From positions 1 to 63,281 of the forward strand of contig JAIOQZ010000030.1 of NCBI GenBank assembly GCA_021108395.1: DNA of 63,281 nt. Direction: 5' to 3'. Below are positions 16,290 through 23,741 of this stretch, in pieces. The stretch is from Candidatus Cloacimonadota bacterium. GTDB taxonomy: Bacteria; Cloacimonadota; Cloacimonadia; Cloacimonadales; JAIOQZ01. Each line of letters opens with the position of its first letter. Positions within the stretch are counted from its first letter, which is position 1. The notes beneath the pieces are model-generated. The model was given only the letters and a program-made list of their open reading frames with translations, was not told the origin of the DNA and searched no databases. The position numbers and the translations under genes were made by a program.

Positions 16290-17074
16290 GCGGCAGCCGG
16301 AACCCGCGCCAGCGTCGTTTCCAGATAATCCGCCACTTTCACAAAGCCCAATCTTTGATATATCCTGATAGCCGCCTCGTTGTGCGCATAGACGTTCAGT
16401 CCGATGCAGCGCACTTCCGATGGCAGCGCGTGGCACACTGCCAGCGTGACTGCCCGTCCCAGTCCATGGCCGCGCCTGTCTGTCCGCACACCGATGTTGC
16501 CCAGCGCCGCCACGCCCTCTTCGGGGGCGTTCACATGCACTCCGCCCACAGCCACGAGCTCTCCGCCCTCACGAATCCCCCGGTACACCCCCGTAGCGAG
16601 CGTCGCCTCATCGAAGTAGTGGCCGGGATAGGCGGCGTCCAGCAGCGCCCGCACCTCGGGGCCGTGCTCCGACGTCAACGTTTCGCAGGCAGGTGCGGGC
16701 GGTAACGCCGTACGGTCGGCCAGGCCCATCTTCAACGCCGGGGTGGCATCGCCGGGCAAGAAGCCGGGCAGGCTGTCCACCAGATCGGGATGAATGTGCA
16801 CATACAGGCGATCGGGCAGATGGGGCGCCAGCTCTGCGGCGAATTGACAGAGCGTGTCGTTGATACCTGGCGCGAGCAGCAGCAGTACCGGCGTATCGAA
16901 TTTGTTGTACTGCAACGCCGCCACCACCAGGCGACCATCCTCGAAACCGCCCCAGAAGCTGCACCAGCGGCTCCATGCCGGGGCAAGATCGCCCAGTTCA
17001 TATATGTAAAGCAGCGGGCGCTTGTCCCAGAATCTGCGCAGGCTGTCAATGTCGGTTGTTTGTCGGATGAGCAT
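16277..17074 (-). CDS. GNAT-family N-acetyltransferase
   Basis: A 265-residue protein whose C-terminal half is a GNAT fold: LGNIGVRTDRRGHGLGRAVT is the acetyl-CoA loop (consensus R-x-x-G-x-G/A), and IGLNVYAHNEAAIRIYQRLGF is the characteristic end. The N-terminal half appears to be a second, degenerate GNAT-like domain, as in two-domain GCN5 proteins. The start is fixed by GGAGGCAAG just before the ATG; an open frame extends further upstream without support. The substrate is unknown. It is convergent with the HAD gene. Confidence 0.8.
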   Translation of the reverse strand: MLIRQTTDIDSLRRFWDKRPLLYIYELGDLAPAWSRWCSFWGGFEDGRLVVAALQYNKFDTPVLLLLAPGINDTLCQFAAELAPHLPDRLYVHIHPDLVDSLPGFLPGDATPALKMGLADRTALPPAPACETLTSEHGPEVRALLDAAYPGHYFDEATLATGVYRGIREGGELVAVGGVHVNAPEEGVAALGNIGVRTDRRGHGLGRAVTLAVCHALPSEVRCIGLNVYAHNEAAIRIYQRLGFVKVADYLETTLARVPAAAQTP

Positions 17075-17140
17075 CTTGCCTCCTGAATCCACCAGGCCAG
17101 TCGTAGCGCAATTTGTCCAGCGAAAACGACGCGGGAGCTT

Positions 17141-17154
17141 TCCCATATATGGGA
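17141..17154. promoter_or_regulatory. Perfect 14-bp palindrome TCCCATATATGGGA
   Basis: It lies about 67 bp upstream of the GNAT start and shares the core CATATATG with the second palindrome 118 bp away. The form suits a dimeric regulator's operator. Confidence 0.35.
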
Positions 17155-17258
17155 TGGCGCTGTTTGCAGGGCGGCGGTGCACCAACAGAAACTCACGAAG
17201 GACGATAGCGTCAGCTTTTGGATGCTCACCATTAATTGCAGCTTGCTGTCTCTCTAAA

Positions 17259-17278
17259 GTGTCTCATATATGAGACAC
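17259..17278. promoter_or_regulatory. Perfect 20-bp palindrome around CATATATG
   Basis: Sequence GTGTCTCATATATGAGACAC. With the site at 17141 it defines the pattern TC-N-CATATATG-N-GA. The stretch between the GNAT gene and 17455 otherwise contains no convincing gene. An opposite-strand frame there has poor composition. Confidence 0.4.
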
Positions 17279-17454
17279 ACGCTTGTTCGCCAATGGGGCC
17301 GGCAGGAATAGCCTGATGCTGGGCAGACATGCCTGCATCGCGCCTTGTAAGCGGGTTCCCCGTGTCTCGACCAGTCATTGCCCGGCTGCGTCCCAGGCGG
17401 CACACTGTGCAGTCGCATCGTTGCGCCGCATCAGTCCCGTATATAGGAAACAGG

Positions 17455-17619
17455 ATGCTGTTGATATGTGACATATGTAACGTTGATATGAAATGCTGTC
17501 TCGGCTGCGACAGAGCGATTTGCGCCAAAGACATACAGGACAGTGAGATAATAAGCGTCATCTTGCTGTCGGAAGCGATTGGCACAGCCCTTGCACTTGT
17601 TACAGCTCGTGTTGAATGA
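17455..17619 (+). CDS. Possible cysteine-rich (zinc-ribbon-like) miniprotein
   Basis: A 54-residue frame with AGGAAACAGG directly before its ATG. Six cysteines crowd the first 23 residues (Cys5, 8, 14, 15, 18, 23), giving C-x2-C-x5-CC-x2-C-x4-C, the kind of pattern that binds zinc. The rest is a short hydrophobic helix-like tail. It ends 21 bases before a methyltransferase and would be co-transcribed with it. No family was recognised. The evidence is the ribosome site and the cysteine spacing only. Confidence 0.4.
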   Translation: MLLICDICNVDMKCCLGCDRAICAKDIQDSEIISVILLSEAIGTALALVTARVE

Positions 17620-17640
17620 AGCAAAACACAGGAGTTATCA

Positions 17641-18354
17641 GTGGAAGCATTGATGAAACGTCTAAATAAAATTTCCGGTGGAAAGGTTCTCGATGTGGCG
17701 ACCGGAAGGGGGGAATTCATCCGCGTTCTGAAAGACGTGCTGATGGATCACCGGGAGTTCATCGGGATCGATAACTCTGATCGTTCGGTCGCGTTTGCAA
17801 CCAACGCTTTCGCGGCCGAGCCGGTCAGTATCGAGAAGATGGACGCTACCGCCATGTCATGGAGTGAAGGCAGTTTCGACACAGTCGCTATCTCCAATTC
17901 CCTGCATCATATGGACAAGCTGGACGCCGTTCTGTCCGAGATGGGGCGCGTGTTGCGCACCGGCGGACACTTTCTCGTCAGCGAAATGGTGTGCGACGCC
18001 GACCAGTCACCAGCCCAGATGACGCACGTTCTCCTGCATCACTGGTGGGGCAGAATAGACACCTGCCTCGGTACGACGCACCGTCCCACCTACACCCGCG
18101 CCCAGCTCGATGAAATCATGCGGGCGGTGCCGCTGAGGTCACTGGAAAGCTATACGTTTTCCTATCCGATGGAAAATCCTCACGATCCGGAGTTCGTCGA
18201 TCGCCTGATGCAGATGATGGACCCATATGTAGAGCGCATCAGCGAGCACGTCGATTTCCAGTCTCTCAAAGCCGAGGGCGAAACACTCAAGCAGCGTCTG
18301 CAAGACACTGGCTACGCTTCGGCGCAATCAATGTTTTTCATAGGAAAAAAGTAA
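17641..18354 (+). CDS. Class I SAM-dependent methyltransferase
   Basis: A 237-residue methyltransferase of the Methyltransf_11 type. Motif I is VLDVATGRGEFIRVL, then the acidic residue in FIGIDNSDRS, FDTVAISNSLHHMDKLD (motif IV region) and LRTGGHFLVSEMV. The GTG start has AGGAGTTATCA upstream; an internal ATG four codons later is possible. The substrate is unknown. The next gene, a large secreted protein, begins 12 bases after its stop with GGAGG. Confidence 0.82.
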   Translation: MEALMKRLNKISGGKVLDVATGRGEFIRVLKDVLMDHREFIGIDNSDRSVAFATNAFAAEPVSIEKMDATAMSWSEGSFDTVAISNSLHHMDKLDAVLSEMGRVLRTGGHFLVSEMVCDADQSPAQMTHVLLHHWWGRIDTCLGTTHRPTYTRAQLDEIMRAVPLRSLESYTFSYPMENPHDPEFVDRLMQMMDPYVERISEHVDFQSLKAEGETLKQRLQDTGYASAQSMFFIGKK

Positions 18355-18366
18355 CTGGAGGATATC

Positions 18367-20493
18367 ATGAAACGTTCTCTTATCTCTTTGGCAATCATCG
18401 CAATGTTGCTCCCAGCCACTCTCGCTTTCGCCTACCACGGCACAGGCAAACCTTACCAGTGGACTCAACCGCCAGTGCCCGACCGCGACCCGCCGGAATT
18501 TTCGGTAATCATCTCTCCGCAGGACATCATCACAAATTTCTATGATTACATGCCAGGCAGCTATCAACAGCCTCCGCTGGCAGTGCAGCCGGAGACATCG
18601 ATGGTCAGCGGCTTTCCAGCCGGCGGCGCCTATGTGGTTTTTCACGCCATGGAAACCGCAAATTCCACCCGTCGCGCCTATTGGGGCTACATCGACAGTG
18701 ACGGTGATGTCACCAACTATGGATACGTCGGCTCGGATGACCTCCGTGAAGGCTATCCAGGGGTGTGCATCGACCCATACAGCGCCAATCCGCTGGTGGC
18801 CTATCATACAGACTTTGAAGTGGACACCAACCTGGAGATAGTTGTCTCTACGGATGCCTATGCTCTGCTGGGTGAGCCCGGCCTCTGGGGCACTCCCACA
18901 GCCATCATCGACGACGACATTCCCGAATGCGTGGCGGCCATGCCCCGCTCCGACAACTACTATGTCTGGCCATATGTGCACACCGGCCCCTCGCCGTTGG
19001 GCGGGACATATCGCCGCATATATGTCATCGCCAGCAACCACAAACAGCATGAAGAGCAGTTCTCCACACAAAACCCGCTCATAGCCTATGCCGACTATAA
19101 CAGCGAGACAGACATGTACGACCTCGGAGCGCTCGACTGGGGCTACACGTCGATTCCGCAGCTCGACGCCGGCGACGTGGCCGCTCCTGACTTCAAGCAG
19201 TGCAACAACTCGCTTTGCGTCTCACAGACCGATGGTACTCTCGTGCTGCTGGGCTATGGCAACCAGGATCAGAACGCCTATGCCGCAGTGAACACGAACT
19301 TTGGCGAGGGTGCCTGGGAGTATTACAGCGAAGAGATGCACATGTTCGTGGACAACCCGCAGAATCAGGACGGCTCGTATGTGTTCATGAATAATGACGA
19401 CCCCTACGATAATCTCATGTTCTCATTCACGCGCACCAGCCACTTCAACGCCCTGCGCAGCGGCAACGACGTCATGTTTCCCTGCCACTTCGCCCTGCGC
19501 TCCAACAACGCCGACGACACCTTCAACTGGTGGTATAGCCTGGTGTTTCCCAAGGTGCTGCACTTTGACATGACAACCCATGAGTTCACCTTCCAGGATC
19601 TTTATCCCACCGGCGCCAACCCGAGCGACAACAACCCGATGCTGCCGTGGGACATCGACGAAGACGGCGTGGTCGATGAATTCAGCGATGAAGGCAACGT
19701 GCTCATGGTCGGCGGTTGGCCCATCTATCATTGGGACCAGAACAACGCCGGCCACGAGAACAACTGGAAGCTGGTGAGCAACCCCGAGTATGGCTGGATG
19801 GCGGTCATCTGGCAGGAAGGCCTCAAGTGTCGCTATGCCAATGACGGCGTGGAAGGCTATGCGACCTGGGACGGCAAGCCCGAGATCAAGATTTGCATCA
19901 GCAACGACAATGGCGCCACCTGGAGCGAACCGCTCGTGCTCAACGCCAACCCGGACGACGAGGACGGCAACTACATCGCCGAGCTCGACGGGATGATTCC
20001 CGAGTACATCTATGGCGGCGACCTCATCGAGTACCTCTACACAGACACGAACGGCGACGCTCACGGCAAGCTGCACCTGATGTTCCTCGACGACAACAGC
20101 TATGGCAGCTCGATCCAGGACGTCGGCCCCGCAGACGGAGGCATGCTCAAATATATGGCGCTGGACGTCAACATGGGCCCCATCACCTCTATTGACGACG
20201 AGGAAATCTCGCCGGTGAGCGCCATGCTGCGCCAGAACAGCCCGAACCCCTTCAACCCAGAAACCGCCATCACCTTCAGCCTGCCGCAGCAGGGCAATGT
20301 TAGCCTGGATGTGTATAACATCCGTGGCCGGCACGTGAAGACGCTCTATAGCGGCCAGGCCGAAACCGGTGATTATACGGTGATCTGGCGGGGTCTGGAC
20401 AACCAGGAAACGCCAGTGGCCAGCGGTGTCTATTTTTACCGCCTACAGGCTGGTGGACGCGAAGAAGTGAAAAAGATGCTTCTTCTGAAGTAA
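18367..20493 (+). CDS. Large secreted protein with Asp-box motif and T9SS-type C-terminal sorting domain
   Basis: This 708-residue protein starts with a Sec signal peptide (about residues 1-22, ending LAFA) and ends with an 80-residue FlgD-Ig / por secretion-like domain: NSPNPFNPETAITFSLP, then LDVYNIRGRHVKTL, then SGVYFYRLQAG and a terminal MLLLK. In FCB bacteria this domain directs outer-membrane passage by type IX secretion. The body is rich in Asp, Asn, Trp and Tyr. Near residue 515 it has a sialidase-type Asp-box (SNDNGATWSEP), which suggests a beta-propeller. No catalytic residues were identified. GGAGG precedes the ATG, and an intrinsic terminator follows. Confidence 0.8.
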   Translation: MKRSLISLAIIAMLLPATLAFAYHGTGKPYQWTQPPVPDRDPPEFSVIISPQDIITNFYDYMPGSYQQPPLAVQPETSMVSGFPAGGAYVVFHAMETANSTRRAYWGYIDSDGDVTNYGYVGSDDLREGYPGVCIDPYSANPLVAYHTDFEVDTNLEIVVSTDAYALLGEPGLWGTPTAIIDDDIPECVAAMPRSDNYYVWPYVHTGPSPLGGTYRRIYVIASNHKQHEEQFSTQNPLIAYADYNSETDMYDLGALDWGYTSIPQLDAGDVAAPDFKQCNNSLCVSQTDGTLVLLGYGNQDQNAYAAVNTNFGEGAWEYYSEEMHMFVDNPQNQDGSYVFMNNDDPYDNLMFSFTRTSHFNALRSGNDVMFPCHFALRSNNADDTFNWWYSLVFPKVLHFDMTTHEFTFQDLYPTGANPSDNNPMLPWDIDEDGVVDEFSDEGNVLMVGGWPIYHWDQNNAGHENNWKLVSNPEYGWMAVIWQEGLKCRYANDGVEGYATWDGKPEIKICISNDNGATWSEPLVLNANPDDEDGNYIAELDGMIPEYIYGGDLIEYLYTDTNGDAHGKLHLMFLDDNSYGSSIQDVGPADGGMLKYMALDVNMGPITSIDDEEISPVSAMLRQNSPNPFNPETAITFSLPQQGNVSLDVYNIRGRHVKTLYSGQAETGDYTVIWRGLDNQETPVASGVYFYRLQAGGREEVKKMLLLK

Positions 20494-20567
20494 CCCGAAG
20501 CACCCGCTGAGAAGAAAGGCCAGGATTAGTCCGTCTCCTCAGCTATGCTAGACCTCCCTCAATACGG

Positions 20568-20592
20568 TGGCGGCCATACTGGCCGCCATTTT
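20568..20592 (+). terminator. Intrinsic terminator of the secreted-protein operon
   Basis: A perfect 9-bp stem TGGCGGCCA-TAC-TGGCCGCCA is followed by TTTTC, 75 bases after the stop codon. Confidence 0.8.
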
Positions 20593-20722
20593 CACCCCCC
20601 TGTCAAGGGGGGCAGACCCGTATTCGGGTCAGGGGGGTATGAAAAGTAGAAAATTCAAGAGAAGAAAAAACGATACCCCCCTGCTTCGCTTCGCTCAACG
20701 TCCCCCTTTGACAGGGGTGTGT
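20593..20722. repeat. MITE-like nested inverted-repeat element
   Basis: The outer arms (CACCCCCCTGTCAAGGGGGG and, inverted at the far end, CCCCCTTTGACAGGGGTGTG) are near-complementary. Inside, GGTCAGGGGGGTAT is matched by the inverse near GATACCCCCCTGC. A small hairpin GACCCGTATTCGGGTC lies within. The element is about 130 bp and has no coding capacity, which looks like a non-autonomous palindromic mobile or REP-type sequence. Confidence 0.55.
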
Positions 20723-20755
20723 AAAAAACAAGACAGTGGCATTGTCGGTATTTCG

Positions 20756-20764
20756 TGATATACT
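20756..20764 (+). promoter_or_regulatory. Extended -10 promoter upstream of tldD
   Basis: TGA-TATACT (TG-N-TATACT) lies 68 bases before the tldD ATG with no good -35. It is the best promoter candidate between the repeat element and tldD. Confidence 0.35.
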
Positions 20765-20831
20765 TTTTTTTCTTGCATTGGAAGCAGCATAATGTTTAAT
20801 TGAACAAATCACAAACCCCAAGGAGAAGTGC

Positions 20832-22199
20832 ATGTTCGACTCACTCAAGAACGTCCTCGCTCTCGTAGATGCCGATTACGCCGATATTCGCTACGAAGTG
20901 AGGAAAACCAACCAAGTTGCCTACAGCCGTGACGAACTGACCCACATTTCAGCCGACAGCACCGACGGTTTCGTGTTGCGAGTGCTCAAGAATGGCGGGT
21001 TCTCGTCGGTGGTGTTCACCCGCCCCGATGACGCCGCCGCTGCCGCCGCAAAGGCGATGGAGAACGCCCGCCTGCTTGCCCAGCGGCAGGACAAACCCGT
21101 GCGCCTCGCATCGGTCGAACCGGTGGTGGCCACCTTCTCGCCCACGCTGGTGGAAGACCCGCGCCTGATAAGCATCGAGGAGAAACAGGAGCTTGTCCGC
21201 GCCTACAACGCCATACCGCTCAAACACGACAAGATAGTGACAACGATGACAGGCTACACCGATATCATTCGCGAGAAATACTTTCTGAGCACCGAGGGCG
21301 CTCAGATACACGAAGACCTTGTCACCTCGCTCTTCGGCTGTAGCATCACCGCCAAAGATGGTACCCTTACTCAGGGTCTTGTCGTCTTAGGCGGCGGCAG
21401 CGATGGGTTCCAGACCGTGCGCGGCCTGGAAGCTTCCATCGAACGCTACACAGGGCTGGCCATAGACCTGCTGAATGCCGAGCCGGTGCATGGCGGCGTG
21501 TATAACTGCGTGCTCAATCCCTCGATGACAGGCGTGTTCACTCACGAGGCATTCGGTCACTTTTCCGAGGCGGACATCATCGAGCGGCTGCCGGCCATGC
21601 GCAAGAAGATGTATCTGGGCAGCAAGCTTGGCAGCGACGTGCTCAACATCGTCGATGACGCCACCATCGAGCATGAGGTGGGCTTCTATCGCTTCGACGA
21701 TGAGGGCGTGCCCGTGCGCCGCGTTCAGCTCATCAAGGATGGCGTGCTCACCGGTCGCCTGCATTCACGCAAGACGGCCGCCGAGTTCAACGAGCCTGTC
21801 AGCGGCCACATGATTGCCGAAGACCACCGCTATGCGCCCATTATCCGCATGGGCACCATCTACATAGAGCCGGGGGAATTCTCGCAGGAGGATCTGTTCG
21901 AGCGCCTCGGCGACGGCATCTACCTGGTCGATAAGAAAGGCGGCCAGACTGCCGGCGAGAACTTCAGCTTTGGCGCGATGTACGGCTGGGAGATAAAGAA
22001 CGGCAAGAAGGGGCGCCTGCTGCGTGATCTCAACATATCGGGTAATCTCTACCAGACACTGGCCGACATCAGCCATATCGGCAACGACCTCGAATTCAGC
22101 AAGCGGGGCGGCTGCGGCAAGGGCCAGATAAACCACCGCTCGTGCATGGGCGGTCCACACGTCCTCATCAAGAATCTCGTCGTGGGAGGCGCCTCATGA
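20832..22199 (+). CDS. tldD: TldD metalloprotease subunit
   Basis: TldD is the catalytic subunit of the TldD/TldE heterodimer, a zinc protease that degrades unfolded peptides. In some bacteria it matures modified peptides such as microcin B17 or acts on CcdA. The zinc motif HEAFGH is visible (His238, Glu239, His242), together with the conserved GGCGKGQI-type C-terminal glycine-rich segment. At 455 residues the length is normal. AAGGAGAAGTGC precedes the ATG. Its stop overlaps tldE by four bases. No precursor-peptide gene was seen nearby, so a general protease role is the simpler reading. Confidence 0.95.
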   Translation: MFDSLKNVLALVDADYADIRYEVRKTNQVAYSRDELTHISADSTDGFVLRVLKNGGFSSVVFTRPDDAAAAAAKAMENARLLAQRQDKPVRLASVEPVVATFSPTLVEDPRLISIEEKQELVRAYNAIPLKHDKIVTTMTGYTDIIREKYFLSTEGAQIHEDLVTSLFGCSITAKDGTLTQGLVVLGGGSDGFQTVRGLEASIERYTGLAIDLLNAEPVHGGVYNCVLNPSMTGVFTHEAFGHFSEADIIERLPAMRKKMYLGSKLGSDVLNIVDDATIEHEVGFYRFDDEGVPVRRVQLIKDGVLTGRLHSRKTAAEFNEPVSGHMIAEDHRYAPIIRMGTIYIEPGEFSQEDLFERLGDGIYLVDKKGGQTAGENFSFGAMYGWEIKNGKKGRLLRDLNISGNLYQTLADISHIGNDLEFSKRGGCGKGQINHRSCMGGPHVLIKNLVVGGAS

Positions 22200-23512
22200 A
22201 GCTGCACAACGATAATTCGCTCGAAGCGCTCCTCGCTCTCGCCCGCGCCCACGCCGATCAGGTGGAAATCCGCAAGGTCGTGACCAATACCAGCTCGGTG
22301 AGCTTCAGTGACGCCCACCTGGATGAAATCAAAACAAGCATTCGCCAGAAGATATTCCTGCGCCTGCTCAGGGACGGCAAGCAGGGCAGTGCCGTCACCT
22401 GCAACCTCATCGACATGAACGAGTTTGTGAAGCACGCGCTACACTCGCTCGAAGGTGGCGTCGAGGCGCCGTTCGATCTGCCGCTCACCCGTGATTTGCC
22501 CAACCTGGCCACTTATGAGGCTTCCGTCGAGAGCCTGAGTAACGAAGCCATGGTCGAGGAATCGGAGCGTGTGTGCGAGTATCTGAGCAAGAACACATCG
22601 GGTGAGATTGGCACGCAGGCCGGACGGCACATCTCGCACATGCGGTTGCTCAACAGCCAGGGTACCGACCTGAGCACAGACACCACCGCCTATCATCTGT
22701 GGTTGTCATCCGGTTACCCGGGCGGCGCTTCCGGCGTGGGCCGCCTGCTGATGAGCAAAGACTTTCAACCGCTTGCCGATGAAGTTCTGGAAACTATTGC
22801 CACGCGCTACAATCAGGGTGATACAATCGTTAAACCAAAAGACGGCCTCATGCAGGTGCTGTTCACGCCCGGCACGATGCTGACGCTGTTGTGGCGGCTT
22901 TCGATTGCGACCAGCGGCTTCAGCGTCTATCGCAAGACTTCGCCACTGCTGGGCCGCATCGGCGAGAAGATCATCAGCGACAAGCTCACCATCTACAACG
23001 ACCCGCATGACGATACTTTGCCAGACGCGGAAACCTTCGACAACGAGGGCGTGCCCACCCGCAAGCTGATTCTGTTCGAGAACGGCGTGCTGCGCAACTT
23101 CTACTATGACCTCAAGTACGCCGCCAAGTGCAAGGCGCAGTCCACAGGCAACGGCGACGGCAGTGGCCCCGTGTTGAATCACATGCGCATCGAGCCGGGC
23201 GAACACAGCATCGAACAGCTCATTGCCGGCATGGAGCGTGGACTGGTGCTCGAAGGCGCTATGGGCGCTCACAGCGGCAACCTCAACAACGGCGATTACT
23301 CGATTGGTGTCACACCCGCCTACTACGTCGAGAACGGCAAGGTGGTTGGACGGGTGAAAGACGCGATGGCAGCCGGCAATGTCTATGAGACCCTGTCGCA
23401 TGTCGCCGGGATTTCCCGCGAGCGCGGACTGGCCCATATGAATTATGGTGGCGGACTGGGCCATGTGCCCGCCGTGCTTTGCGACAACGTCAGTGTGACT
23501 ATCAAGCAGTAA
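22196..23512 (+). CDS. tldE: TldE/PmbA protease subunit
   Basis: This is the non-catalytic partner of TldD, with 438 residues. It has the TldE fold (VEIRKVVTNTSSVSFSD near the start, TSGFSVYRKTSPLLGRIGEK in the middle, and the G-x-G-rich end YVENGKVVGRVKDAM) but lacks an HExxxH motif, as expected. The chosen ATG overlaps the tldD stop (ATGA); a longer upstream frame has no ribosome site. Co-translation fits formation of the hexameric heterodimer. Confidence 0.93.
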   Translation: MKLHNDNSLEALLALARAHADQVEIRKVVTNTSSVSFSDAHLDEIKTSIRQKIFLRLLRDGKQGSAVTCNLIDMNEFVKHALHSLEGGVEAPFDLPLTRDLPNLATYEASVESLSNEAMVEESERVCEYLSKNTSGEIGTQAGRHISHMRLLNSQGTDLSTDTTAYHLWLSSGYPGGASGVGRLLMSKDFQPLADEVLETIATRYNQGDTIVKPKDGLMQVLFTPGTMLTLLWRLSIATSGFSVYRKTSPLLGRIGEKIISDKLTIYNDPHDDTLPDAETFDNEGVPTRKLILFENGVLRNFYYDLKYAAKCKAQSTGNGDGSGPVLNHMRIEPGEHSIEQLIAGMERGLVLEGAMGAHSGNLNNGDYSIGVTPAYYVENGKVVGRVKDAMAAGNVYETLSHVAGISRERGLAHMNYGGGLGHVPAVLCDNVSVTIKQ

Positions 23513-23520
23513 CGCTGTTG

Positions 23521-23651
23521 GCAAGCAGTGGCGGCTTGCTCCTGAACCCCACCCGGCCGCTTCGCGTCCACCCTCCCCTACATAGGGGAGGGTAAGAGAG
23601 GCTGCAAATCTGGTATACGATCGGACTCCCTTCCCCTATGCAGGGGAAGGG
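23521..23651. repeat. GC-rich hairpin repeat cluster between tldE and rpsA
   Basis: A hairpin GCAAGC-N7-GCTTGC (23521-23539) is followed by TCCTGAACCCCAC, the same linker as in the three-hairpin element. Two strong palindromes follow: CCCTCCCCTA-CA-TAGGGGAGGG (23571-23592) and CCCTTCCCCT-ATGC-AGGGGAAGGG (23628-23651). It separates convergent genes, so the hairpins may also end transcripts from both sides. Confidence 0.55.
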
Positions 23652-23741
23652 CCGGGGATGGGGTGTCCCGTCCCGAAATAGGTTTATCAGCAACAAAAAG
23701 CAGCGACCATTGCAGTCGCCGCTTTCTGTTATGTTGCCGTA

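Noticed and set aside
17232-17720. 162-codon minus-strand frame between the GNAT and methyltransferase genes
   Set aside because: Ser/Arg/Ile-rich shadow that crosses the methyltransferase start and the palindromes; no ribosome site.
19423-20334. 303-codon minus-strand frame
   Set aside because: Antisense to the secreted protein, whose C-terminal sorting domain is unmistakable; the frame is a GC-bias shadow.
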